From: Desulfosudis oleivorans Hxd3
GTDB taxonomy: Bacteria; Desulfobacterota; Desulfobacteria; Desulfobacterales; Desulfosudaceae
Assembly: GCF_000018405.1 (NCBI RefSeq)
Contig: NC_009943.1
Location: 3,041,001 to 3,105,000 of the forward strand
Length of the DNA stretch: 64,000 nucleotides
Direction of reading: 5' to 3'
Shown here: positions 17,737 to 25,912 of the stretch, piece after piece
Position numbering within the stretch: the first letter of the stretch is position 1
Layout: each line of letters starts with the position of its first letter
The notes under the pieces: generated by a model
What the model saw: the letters and a program-made list of their open reading frames with translations, nothing else
Told to the model about the DNA's origin: nothing
Database searches by the model: none
Program-made: the position numbers and the translations under genes

Positions 17737-18549
17737 ATGACCACCGAAGGCATCCGACTTGAAAAACGTGGTTCCATCGCCCTGGTGCTGCTGGACCGGC
17801 CGTCACGGCGAAACGCCTTTAACACCATGATGTTTGACGCACTCAAACGGGTGACCGCCGAACTGGAACAGGCCCTGCCCCGGGCCGTTATTGTCACCGG
17901 CACCGGCGAGAAGGCCTTCTGCGCCGGGTTTGACGTCAACCCGGACAACCCCCTGGTGGTAGAGCTGTACGAGGCCATGGAAAAACAGGACCGGCAGGGG
18001 ATGATGGACGGCATGAAGGTGGTGCGGGAGGCGGTGGACGCGTTTGTCTCTCTGCCGGTGCCCATTATTGCCGCCATCAACGGCCTGGCGTACGGTGGCG
18101 GCGCTGAACTGGCCAGCCGGTGCGACATGCGGGTGATGGACAAAAACGCGGTGATCTGCCTGTCGGAAGTCCGGCTGGGGCTGATGCCCGACTGGGGCGG
18201 GGGCGCGGCCCTGGCCCACCTGCTGGGGCCGGCCAAAGCCGCGGACCTGATTCTTTCGGCCCGAAAAGTCGGCGCCGATGAAGCCCTGCAATTGGGGCTG
18301 GCCAACCGGGTCAGCGCGCCGGGCCGCTGCCTGGACGAGGCCCTGGTCCTGGCCGGCGCCATCTGCGAAAACGGCCCGCAGGCCGTTCGCCACGCCCTGG
18401 CCGTGATCCGTGGAAGCCGGAACATGACCCTGGACCAGTCCCTTGACATGGAAATGGAAAAAGCGGTGGACCTGGTGGCCTCCGGCGAATGCGTCCACGG
18501 CATCACCGCGTTTCTTGAAAAACGCAAGGCCGAATTCCCTGATATATAG
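17737..18549 (+). CDS. Enoyl-CoA hydratase/isomerase family protein
   Basis: This crotonase-superfamily enzyme of 270 residues probably acts in beta-oxidation or acyl-CoA conversion. It shows the oxyanion-hole segments KAFCAGFDV (residues about 58-66) and NGLAYGGGAELASRCDMR, then LSEVRLGLMPDWGGG with the catalytic-type glutamate. The true start is the ATG at 17737 with a GGAG site; the frame is open upstream only because it reads through the repeat element. The exact acyl-CoA substrate is unknown. Confidence 0.87.
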   Translation: MTTEGIRLEKRGSIALVLLDRPSRRNAFNTMMFDALKRVTAELEQALPRAVIVTGTGEKAFCAGFDVNPDNPLVVELYEAMEKQDRQGMMDGMKVVREAVDAFVSLPVPIIAAINGLAYGGGAELASRCDMRVMDKNAVICLSEVRLGLMPDWGGGAALAHLLGPAKAADLILSARKVGADEALQLGLANRVSAPGRCLDEALVLAGAICENGPQAVRHALAVIRGSRNMTLDQSLDMEMEKAVDLVASGECVHGITAFLEKRKAEFPDI

Positions 18550-18724
18550 ACAGCCAAACCGATCAAACACAGCCGGTTGCAAGAAAATCCAGACAGTTTT
18601 TAAGGTACCGTCCGGGCGTTACAGATGCCGCACTGGGGTGCGGCGCTCCCGGGTTTGTGCGGCAGGCTCCGCTTCATACGCTGTAGAGCGTAAAAGTTCA
18701 GAGCCGCCCTGCGTTGTATCCCTT

Positions 18725-20179
18725 TCACCGCACGCCGTACACATGCTCCATGGCCAGGATGACCGCGTGCATCTGGTGCTGGGTCACGTCGATCCGAAGC
18801 TCGTGCTGGGTGTCGCCGGGATGGCGGGGCCGGCCCGGCCAGGCCCGGGCCGCGTTCATGATGCCGCCGATGGCCGCCGGATCGTCGGTGGGGTGGGCCG
18901 AAAGAAAGGGGTTGGCATGGACCAGGGGCCCGCCGATCTGCCACGCGGTCAGCTTGTAAAGAGAGCGGTCAATGACATACAGCAGGTCTGTCATGGCCAG
19001 AATGTCACCCCGCTCTTTTGCGATGGCATAGGCGCTGACAAGTCCTTCAACGGCGTAGGCGTGGTTTCTTCCCCGATCAAGTGTCTCGTGGACATGCATC
19101 ATCCACCAGCCAAGGGTCAGGGTCACGTCCGCGTAGAGATCGGCCTCTTTCCACCCGGCCAGAAAGTATTCAAGAAAAGACATGCTGCCCCACTGGTAAA
19201 ACCCCTTGGTCAGGGTCATGTCCTTGCGGGCTTTCCATGCCTGGACCAGGTAGGTGTTAGCGGTGGCCCGGGCCGCTTTTTCAATTACCGGCACCAGGAA
19301 GTCATAGCCCAGCTGCCGGGCCGCCTTGCACAGGCAGAGCAGGGTTTCGCCGTCATAATAGGGGCTGGAGCCGCTGCTTCTGGTTTTTGTCGCCGGCGTG
19401 TAGCTGTCGGCAAAAAGGCCGTTGTCCCGCTGGGTCCACACAAGATATTTCAAAAAGCCTTCCAGCTTTTCGGTAAGCATTTGCCGGCGGGCCGCCGGGA
19501 TGGGGGTATCGGTTTTCAGGTACTCCACGATGGCCAGGGCCACCAGGGCCACCGTGCCGGTGCTGACCTTGGGATCATTTCCGTACCGGACCAGAAGGGT
19601 ACCCGGCACCGGGCCCTCAATGGTCTGGTCCAGCCAGAATGAAAACCCCTTTTGCAATGCCGCTTCGGTTTGATCGTTGGGCCGGTGGCGGTGACAGAGC
19701 GCCAGCCCCCAGAGCGAGCCGGCCTGGCGTACCTGGCTGTCGCCCGGCACCCACTCTTTTTTCAGCCAGTCATACATATAGCCAAAGTTGCCGGCGGCTC
19801 GCTGGCTTTTCAGCATGAAACCACGGCCCAGCGCAAACGTTTCTTCCAAAACGGCATCGTTCATCTTCAGCGTCATATAAGGCAGCATGTCCGTGGCATC
19901 GCCAGGGGCCGGGCGGGCGAGAGCATCCTTTCTGTCCGCCCACTGCTGGGCCTCACGGATCATCTTCACCGCCGCCGGCAGATCATCAGCCGGCAGGGCG
20001 TCCAGATCGACTTTCATCCGCAGCTCACGGGCGCTCTTTGCCACTGTTGGTGATGGGACCGGCGCGATCTTTTCCGGGGTCACTTCTTTCCGTGAATCAC
20101 TCTCCTTGCCGCAGCCGGCCGCAACAAGGCCAACGGCAACACAACAAAATAAAACAAGAAAGAAAAAGGAGGTCCGCAT
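18725..20179 (-). CDS. Lipoprotein with alpha/alpha-toroid-like body, unknown
   Basis: This 484-residue protein is predicted to be exported as a lipoprotein: residues 1-25 are a signal peptide ending in the lipobox VAAGC. The body is rich in Trp, Tyr and helices, with repeated hairpin-like blocks (for example YYDGETLLCLCKAARQLGYD), and resembles six-hairpin glycosidase-type toroids. No catalytic motif can be named. The chosen start is the ATG just before the signal peptide; an upstream in-frame start would bury the signal. It is encoded just downstream of a transglutaminase-like gene on the same strand. Confidence 0.6.
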   Translation of the reverse strand: MRTSFFFLVLFCCVAVGLVAAGCGKESDSRKEVTPEKIAPVPSPTVAKSARELRMKVDLDALPADDLPAAVKMIREAQQWADRKDALARPAPGDATDMLPYMTLKMNDAVLEETFALGRGFMLKSQRAAGNFGYMYDWLKKEWVPGDSQVRQAGSLWGLALCHRHRPNDQTEAALQKGFSFWLDQTIEGPVPGTLLVRYGNDPKVSTGTVALVALAIVEYLKTDTPIPAARRQMLTEKLEGFLKYLVWTQRDNGLFADSYTPATKTRSSGSSPYYDGETLLCLCKAARQLGYDFLVPVIEKAARATANTYLVQAWKARKDMTLTKGFYQWGSMSFLEYFLAGWKEADLYADVTLTLGWWMMHVHETLDRGRNHAYAVEGLVSAYAIAKERGDILAMTDLLYVIDRSLYKLTAWQIGGPLVHANPFLSAHPTDDPAAIGGIMNAARAWPGRPRHPGDTQHELRIDVTQHQMHAVILAMEHVYGVR

Positions 20180-20250
20180 TTTTTTTGTCCTTTGATGATG
20201 CATCGGTCCCCGTATCACCGACCCTGTCGCAGCAACGAATCGGGCCTGTC

Positions 20251-20865
20251 TCACACCGCCTCGCCGAACCACTGGGGATAGTACTTACGCATCTCGGCAA
20301 TCATCAGGTCAAAGGGCATGTCGTCAAAGGCCCCGTATTCATGCACATACTCCATGTGCTGGTTGCCGCTGTTGTCGTAGGGATGAAACACGGAATCGTT
20401 TGCCCCGTCAAACTCCAGGGGGCGGGTATTGAATTTATCGCACATGGCCCGGTTAAAAGCAGGGGTGGCCTTGACCCACCGGCCGTCGATCCAGAGCACG
20501 GTGTAGCCGTGAAAGACAAAAAGGTCCCCGCCCATGAGCTTTTTCAGCCGCTCCGTGGCCAGGTGGTTGACCACGTTGCCAAAGCCCAGTTGCGCCGGAA
20601 TGCCCATGGCACGGGCTGCGGCGGCCAGAAGGATCGACTTCTGAATGCAGAACCCCTCGCCGGCGGCCAGGGTAAAGCTGGCCTTATAATTTTCCCGCTC
20701 AAAGTTGAAAGCATACGGATTGTAGGGAAACCCGTCCCGCACGGCATAATAGAGGTTTACCGCCTTGTCTTTGGCAGTGGCGCCTTTGCCGGCGGTTTTT
20801 GCAAAATCCATCACCTCGGGAACGTCGAAGTCCATGTACGGGGTGGGAGAAAGGTGCTGATCCAT
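20251..20865 (-). CDS. Transglutaminase-like domain protein
   Basis: This 204-residue protein has the papain-like transglutaminase core: the catalytic Cys in EGFCIQKS, the His in FHGYTVLW and the residues after it (IDGRWVKATPAF). Such bacterial proteins usually act as proteases or amidases rather than cross-linkers. No signal peptide is seen. The ATG at 20865 follows AGGAAA at a good distance; another in-frame ATG lies 13 codons upstream. It is the first of two genes, with the lipoprotein second, 71 bp downstream. Confidence 0.8.
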   Translation of the reverse strand: MDQHLSPTPYMDFDVPEVMDFAKTAGKGATAKDKAVNLYYAVRDGFPYNPYAFNFERENYKASFTLAAGEGFCIQKSILLAAAARAMGIPAQLGFGNVVNHLATERLKKLMGGDLFVFHGYTVLWIDGRWVKATPAFNRAMCDKFNTRPLEFDGANDSVFHPYDNSGNQHMEYVHEYGAFDDMPFDLMIAEMRKYYPQWFGEAV

Positions 20866-20969
20866 GATATTTTCCTGTGATTGTAAACGGTTCATGGGAA
20901 TCACACATACCAGAAAGCAAAAAACCGTACAACCCTTTCCTTGACACGGGCAGGCACTCTGTTGTCTAT

Positions 20970-21061
20970 TAGCCCGAATATTTCATGAAATCTTTCGACA
21001 TTTGTGAATTTTTATATAAGATACCGTATGTTGTAATTGATTTCATGAAATATCCGGGTTA
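20970..21061. repeat. 92-bp palindromic element with 23-bp inverted ends
   Basis: The ends are TAGCCCGAATATTTCATG... and its near-perfect inverse ending ...ATATCCGGGTTA, differing at two of 23 positions. The inner part is AT-rich. The same CCCGAATATTTCATGAAAT half also occurs alone at 12546, 22568, 23588 and 47628, each after a gene end. Confidence 0.75.
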
Positions 21062-21098
21062 GAGACCATCAACGCGCAACGTATTCGGGACGGCAGGC

Positions 21099-21692
21099 AT
21101 GCATCTGTTTACCAGGCTCATGGGTCTTTTCTGGCTGTTTGCCGAAGGCCTGATCATGGTATGGGTTCGCGGCGGACTGGCGTATCTTGAAACCGGCCGT
21201 TCCCGCCAGCGGATCTACATCCTGTGCTGCCTGGCCCTGTTTGTCACGATTGTGTCGCTGTACGCCGGCAAAAGTTTTTTTCTGGACCGGCTGCGGATCG
21301 GTCCAGATACCGTGACCGCCGTCCTCTACAACCGGTACCTGTGGAATTTTATCTGTACGCTCTGGGTGCTTATCGAAGGCGCCATTGCGGTTTACGTGTT
21401 TCGCATTTACCGGCTGCTCAAAAACCCGACATCCCCCGGGCCACGGTTTCCCGGCTGGGGTATGGCCCTGTTGTGCGTGCTTTTTCTGGCAGGATTCGGT
21501 CTCTACCACGGCTACCTTCATTTCCTGGTAGACCGGTCGGCCCTTTCCGGCCAGGCCATTGTCAACATCCTCCGGTTTTACATAAAGACGTGCGGCGTTT
21601 TCTGGATTCTCATCGAATGGATCGTGGCCCTGATCGGCGTAAAAACCTACCTGGTTCTGAAAGGCGGCCCCCATGCCCCCGTCACTGGCTGA
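21099..21692 (+). CDS. Four-TM membrane protein, unknown
   Basis: This 197-residue protein has four hydrophobic segments (about 5-24, 40-58, 84-106 and 120-138, with a further one near 165-188) and short basic loops. Aromatic residues are frequent, and a LYHGYLHFL segment is present between helices. The 3' end overlaps the next membrane-protein gene by 20 bp, so the pair is coexpressed. I do not recognise a family. Confidence 0.55.
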   Translation: MHLFTRLMGLFWLFAEGLIMVWVRGGLAYLETGRSRQRIYILCCLALFVTIVSLYAGKSFFLDRLRIGPDTVTAVLYNRYLWNFICTLWVLIEGAIAVYVFRIYRLLKNPTSPGPRFPGWGMALLCVLFLAGFGLYHGYLHFLVDRSALSGQAIVNILRFYIKTCGVFWILIEWIVALIGVKTYLVLKGGPHAPVTG

Positions 21693-22050
21693 AAGCCTGT
21701 TTATCACCATTGGCAACGGCTTTTCACCGGAAGTCCATCTTATCGTCACCAAGATCCAGGGCCTGCTCTGGAGCACCGCCGATATTGTGCTCATCTGGTT
21801 TCTGTTAAAAATCGTCGGCCTGGCCAGGGCAGACCAGGCCAGGGCCGGGGCGGTATGGCGGTACCGGCTGCTGGTGCTGTCCGCCGTCCTGGTCCCTTTT
21901 CTCATTGTGATGCCCACGTCAAGGGCCTTTTTTGTCCTGGAAAGCGGAATCTTCGGCCTTCAGTTCGGCGTCCTGATTTACACCCTGGCTACGGACACGC
22001 GGTCCCTGCTTGACTTTCTGCGAGCCATTATTACCAGGGCCAGAACGTGA
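21673..22050 (+). CDS. Three-TM membrane protein, unknown
   Basis: This 125-residue hydrophobic protein has about three membrane segments (residues 30-48, 65-82 and 88-107). It overlaps the preceding membrane-protein gene in another frame and is probably its partner. No family is recognised. Confidence 0.5.
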   Translation: MPPSLAESLFITIGNGFSPEVHLIVTKIQGLLWSTADIVLIWFLLKIVGLARADQARAGAVWRYRLLVLSAVLVPFLIVMPTSRAFFVLESGIFGLQFGVLIYTLATDTRSLLDFLRAIITRART

Positions 22051-22131
22051 TGCCGATCCACCGTTCTTGTCAAACGGGCCGGCCTGTGGAAGAATGGCCT
22101 ACGGACAGGAACCCTTAAACAAGGAGAAATA

Positions 22132-22569
22132 ATGCGAGCTGAATTATGGGCACTGTTAACCGCCGCCTGCTGGGCAACCGGCTCCCTGTTGGAAAAACGG
22201 GGGGTGATCTCCGGCGGGCTGGCCCCGGTCATGGGCACTACCGTCCGCACCCTTGTCTCCCTGGCCTTTCTGACAATCATATCCTTTCCCTACTGGGGCC
22301 AGGTACGCGCGGCCGGACCAAAGCCCATCGCCCTGATCGCCCTGGGCGGCGGCATTCTGGCCGGGGGCCTGGGCATCATGTTTCTTTACACGGGCCTGAA
22401 ACACGGTCATCTCTCCACGGTGATGACCATTGCCTTCTGCATGGCCCCGGTGCTGGGCACTGTCTTGGGCTACCTTTTTTTAAACGAGCGGCTCTCCCTG
22501 GTGCAGACCGTGGGCATCGTGCTGTGTGTGGCCGGTGCGGCCATGGTCACCTTTTTCAAACAGGGATGA
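22132..22569 (+). CDS. Single-domain EamA-family transporter
   Basis: This 145-residue drug/metabolite transporter superfamily protein has one EamA domain of five hydrophobic segments, instead of the usual two in tandem. The last segment carries the family ending FLNERLSLVQTVGIVLCVAG. Half-size members work as dimers. The ATG has a good AAGGAG site. Substrate unknown. Confidence 0.75.
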   Translation: MRAELWALLTAACWATGSLLEKRGVISGGLAPVMGTTVRTLVSLAFLTIISFPYWGQVRAAGPKPIALIALGGGILAGGLGIMFLYTGLKHGHLSTVMTIAFCMAPVLGTVLGYLFLNERLSLVQTVGIVLCVAGAAMVTFFKQG

Positions 22570-22634
22570 CCCGAATATTTATGAAACTTTTTCAAAACAA
22601 ATAATGATCCGTACTGACAAAAAAGGGGACCATC

Positions 22635-23585
22635 ATGATGGAAAAACCGCTGGTTGGCATCAGCACCTGCCTGATGGGAGAAAGCGTCCGCTATGACGGC
22701 GGCCACAAGCTGGACCGGTACCTCAGGGACACCCTGGGCCAGTACGTGGATTTCGTGCCGGTATGCCCGGAAGTCGAATGCGGCCTGAGCGTCCCCAGGG
22801 AGGCCATCCGCCTGGTGGAGACCGATGGCGCCATTCGGCTGATGACCCAGAAAACCGGCATCGACCTGACCGACCAGATGGTGGCGTGGAGCGCCCGGCG
22901 GCTGAACGAACTGGAAGGGCTCCCCCTGTGCGGCTATGTGTTCAAATCCAGGTCCCCCAGCTCCGGGCTTTACCGGATCAAGGTATACCAGGACGGCGGC
23001 GGCGTGAAAAACAACGGCACCGGCATATTTGCCGGCCTGTTTGTCAAACGGTTTCCCCTGGTGCCGGTGGAGGAAGAGGGCCGGCTCAATGACCCGCAAC
23101 TGCGGGAAAATTTCATTGAGCGGCTCTTTGTGATGCAGCGGTGGCATCTTTTAAACCAGGAACGAAAAACCGTGGGGCGGCTGGTTGCGTTTCATGCGGC
23201 CCACAAATACCTGCTCATGGCCCACTGCCCCCAGACCCTGAAAAAACTGGGAGCCCTGGTGGCCGATGGCAAAAAGCACCCTGCCGGCAAACTCTACGAT
23301 CTTTATATGGAGGCCCTGATGCCGGCCCTGGCCAAAATCGCCACGCCCCGGAAAAATACCAATGTACTGCTCCACATCATGGGGTATTTCAAGCAGACCC
23401 TGGAGAGCGATGAAAAAGCGGAGTTAAAGGAGATCATTGACCGTTATCACCAAGGGCTGGTGCCGCTGGTGGTGCCCCTGACCCTGATCAACCACTACGT
23501 TCGCAAACACGGAACCGAATACTTAAAAGACCAGATATACCTCAACCCGCACCCCATGGAGCTGATGCTGCGCAACCGCGTGTAA
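22635..23585 (+). CDS. DUF523 and DUF1722 two-domain protein (YbgA-like)
   Basis: This 316-residue cytosolic protein has two parts. Residues 1-150 are DUF523 (ISTCLMGESVRYDGGHK, VCPEVECGL and SRSPSSGLY, with conserved Cys). Residues 175-310 are DUF1722/YbgA (FHAAHKYLLMAH, HIMGYFK and the HPMELMLRN ending). The full-length fusion is the commonest architecture. The function of the family is not settled. Two adjacent ATG codons (22635, 22638) could start it. Confidence 0.88.
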   Translation: MMEKPLVGISTCLMGESVRYDGGHKLDRYLRDTLGQYVDFVPVCPEVECGLSVPREAIRLVETDGAIRLMTQKTGIDLTDQMVAWSARRLNELEGLPLCGYVFKSRSPSSGLYRIKVYQDGGGVKNNGTGIFAGLFVKRFPLVPVEEEGRLNDPQLRENFIERLFVMQRWHLLNQERKTVGRLVAFHAAHKYLLMAHCPQTLKKLGALVADGKKHPAGKLYDLYMEALMPALAKIATPRKNTNVLLHIMGYFKQTLESDEKAELKEIIDRYHQGLVPLVVPLTLINHYVRKHGTEYLKDQIYLNPHPMELMLRNRV

Positions 23586-23716
23586 CGGCTAACCCGAATA
23601 TTTCATGAAATTGTTCCGACACGGGCCGGTTCTTTTGGTACTTTCCTGCCGCCAGAAAAAGTACACGGATAAGCAGGATAAGGGAGATAATCTTTGAGAG
23701 CACGGGCGTAAATACA

Positions 23717-23753
23717 ATTCGATTTCGATACCGATAGCGATTTCGATTTGGAT
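23717..23753. repeat. Hexamer-type repeat tract, copy 2
   Basis: Units GATTTC, GATACC, GATAGC, GATTTC are followed by GATTTGGATAAACA. Copy 3 at 25833 shares this right flank and, further on, TTAAAACCGTT, so the repeat is larger than the tract itself. Confidence 0.55.
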
Positions 23754-23857
23754 AAACAACCGGGAGTCTGCCCTGCCGTGATTAAAACCGTTTTTGGAAC
23801 TGTTTACCTGGTGTCCATCCATCGGTTGTGGGGGTAGGAAAAAAGTTTCCAATTCAG

Positions 23858-23973
23858 AAATGAGAATTTTTTCGCAAGATCAAGGAAAACAAGGAATTCC
23901 GCGGAGGCGTACTGTTGTACGCCGCACAAGGAAGCCCGCAGTTTGACGCAGAGATTGCGGAAAAAGGCCATTT
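23858..23973. repeat. Diverged relative of the 150-bp MITE-like family
   Basis: About 116 bp with inverted ends AAATGAGAATTTTTTCGCAA and, inverted, AAATGGCCTTTTTCCGCAA. The central hairpin GGCGTAC-TGTT-GTACGCC matches the centre of the 150-bp elements. No clean target duplication is visible. Confidence 0.55.
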
Positions 23974-24106
23974 ATGGATGGAAACTACCGGTGTTTCCGG
24001 CTTGCAGGATCCCCTCAAATACCTTATGATCCACGCAAAACAGGGTCGGCAGGCACCGGCTCGAACCACAAAGATTTGATTTTAATGATATTACAGGGAT
24101 AAACGA

Positions 24107-25510
24107 ATGAAACAAATTATCACACGGTTTCCGCCCAGCCCCACCGGCCACCTGCACATCGGCGGGGCACGAACGGCTCTGTTTAACTGGCTCTATGCCC
24201 GGCACACGGGCGGCAGGTTCATCCTTCGCATCGAGGACACCGACGTGGAGCGCTCCACCACACAGTCCGCCGAGGGCATTATCAAGTCGCTGGAATGGCT
24301 CGGTATCGACTGGGACGAGGGCCCCTATTTCCAGTCCCGGCGCATGGAGGTGTACGCGGAATATATTCAGCGGCTGCTCGCATCAGGTCATGCCTACTAC
24401 TGCACCTGCTCGCCGGAACGGTTAAAAGAGCGCCGCGAAAGGGCCCTGGCCGAAGGCCGCAACCCCACCTATGACGGCACCTGCCGGGAAAAGGCCCTGC
24501 CGCCGTCGGACGATGCCGTGGTGCGGTTTCGCACGCCGGATACGGGAAAGACCGTTCTGGATGACCGGGTCAAGGGCGGCATCGCCTTTGACAACGCGGA
24601 GATAGGGGACTTTATCATTCAGCGAAGCGACCAAACCCCCACCTACAACTTTGCCGTGGTGGTGGATGATATTACCATGGGGATCAACACCATCATTCGA
24701 GGGGACGACCATGTCACCAACACCCCCCGCCAGATCCTGATGTACAGGGCACTGGACAGTGAGCTGCCCCTGTTCGCCCATGTGCCCATGGTCCTGGGCA
24801 GGGACCGCTCCCGCCTGAGCAAACGCCACGGCGCCATGTCGGTGCTGGAATACCGGGACACCGGCTACCTGCCCGACGGCCTGATCAACGCCCTGGTGCG
24901 GCTGGGCTGGTCCCACGGAGACCAGGAGTTTTTCACCCGCAAGGAGCTGATCGAGCTTTTTTCCCTGGAACATATCGGCACGTCGGCCGGCGTGTTTGAC
25001 CCGGACAAGCTGCTGGCCATCAATGCCGAGCACATCAAAAAAAGCGACCCCGCGGCCTTGGCGCCCCACCTGCTGCCGCTTTTAAAAGAAAAGGGCTACG
25101 CGGCTGAAAACAACGACTACCTGCACAACGCCATCCATACCCTGCTTCTGCGCAGCAAGACCTTAAAGGAGATGGCCGACAAGGCGGCCTTCTATTACGA
25201 AGACCCGCTCTCCTATGACCCGGCGGCCACGGCCAAGTTCCTGGTTCCCGAGAACATGGAAATCCTTGAAATGCTGGCGGAAAAACTGGCGACCCTCGAT
25301 TCTTTGACGGAGAAAGACCAGGAACCGGCCTTTACGGCAGTGATGGAAAAAACCGGGAAAAAATTTGGTAAAATCGCCCAGCCGGTGCGCGTGGCCCTGA
25401 CCGGCAGAACCGAAAGCCCCGGCATCTTTGAGACCATCGAAGCCCTGGGCAGGCGGAAAACGCTTGAACGGCTGGCCGATGCCGTGGAAATGATCAAAAA
25501 ATCCACTTGA
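24107..25510 (+). CDS. gltX: Glutamyl-tRNA synthetase
   Basis: This class I aminoacyl-tRNA synthetase of 467 residues charges tRNA-Glu, and possibly tRNA-Gln in the transamidation route. The HIGH-type signature is PPSPTGHLHIGGARTALF and the KMSKS-type loop is LSKRHGA. A zinc-site-like cysteine group occurs near residue 100 (YYCTCSPERL). A tRNA-Gln gene follows 37 bp downstream; whether this enzyme is discriminating cannot be read by eye. Confidence 0.95.
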   Translation: MKQIITRFPPSPTGHLHIGGARTALFNWLYARHTGGRFILRIEDTDVERSTTQSAEGIIKSLEWLGIDWDEGPYFQSRRMEVYAEYIQRLLASGHAYYCTCSPERLKERRERALAEGRNPTYDGTCREKALPPSDDAVVRFRTPDTGKTVLDDRVKGGIAFDNAEIGDFIIQRSDQTPTYNFAVVVDDITMGINTIIRGDDHVTNTPRQILMYRALDSELPLFAHVPMVLGRDRSRLSKRHGAMSVLEYRDTGYLPDGLINALVRLGWSHGDQEFFTRKELIELFSLEHIGTSAGVFDPDKLLAINAEHIKKSDPAALAPHLLPLLKEKGYAAENNDYLHNAIHTLLLRSKTLKEMADKAAFYYEDPLSYDPAATAKFLVPENMEILEMLAEKLATLDSLTEKDQEPAFTAVMEKTGKKFGKIAQPVRVALTGRTESPGIFETIEALGRRKTLERLADAVEMIKKST

Positions 25511-25547
25511 CCTTAAGGCCGCCTTTTTGTATCTTTGCAAAACGCAC

Positions 25548-25621
25548 TGAGGGATCGTCTAATGGCAGGACGACGGGTTCTGGCCCCGTTAATCAAGGTT
25601 CGAATCCTTGTCCCTCAGCCA
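25548..25621 (+). tRNA. tRNA-Gln (anticodon CTG)
   Basis: The cloverleaf folds cleanly. The acceptor is TGAGGGA/TCCCTCA, including the U1-A72 pair typical of tRNA-Gln. The D arm is GTC...GAC, and the anticodon stem ACGGG/CCCGT has loop TTCTGGC with CTG at positions 34-36. The T loop is TTCGAATC. CCA is encoded after the discriminator G. Confidence 0.95.
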
Positions 25622-25633
25622 AAACAACGCAAA

Positions 25634-25672
25634 ACGGAGCCGCCTCCATGAGGGCGGCTCCGTTTTTGTTTT
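25634..25672 (+). terminator. Rho-independent terminator after tRNA-Gln
   Basis: An 11-bp GC-rich stem ACGGAGCCGCC/GGCGGCTCCGT is followed by TTTTTGTTTT. It ends the gltX/tRNA unit. Confidence 0.92.
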
Positions 25673-25832
25673 CAGGCCTGCGCCCGGCCCGGTAAATCAC
25701 TTCCGCCCGTTACCCCGCCTTCGTTTGGCCTTCGTGGTGAAACGTTCTGAAGGCCTGGTACAACTGGTCGGTTATAAACACGAAGGACACGAAGCTCTCG
25801 AAGCAGAATTACAAGCGGAGCCGGTTCTCTTT

Positions 25833-25860
25833 ATTTCGATACCGATACCGATTTGGATAA
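25833..25860. repeat. Hexamer-type repeat tract, copy 3
   Basis: ATTTCGATACCGATACCGAT is followed by TTGGATAAACAG. The right flank is shared with copy 2 at 23717. It lies in the 290-bp gap between the tRNA terminator and the convergent PBP1A gene, which otherwise holds nothing recognisable. Confidence 0.5.
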
Positions 25861-25912
25861 ACAGACGAGACGCTTTCCTGCCGAGTTAAAACCGTTCTGG
25901 AAAACAGGCGGA

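Larger units (their letters stand above)
23586..24106. other. 521-bp intergenic region upstream of gltX
   Basis: No gene is supported here. It contains a solo CCCGAATATTTCATGAAAT repeat end (from 23590), a hexamer tract (23717-23753) and a relative of the 150-bp element (23858-23973). The short frames in it read through these repeats. Confidence 0.7.
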
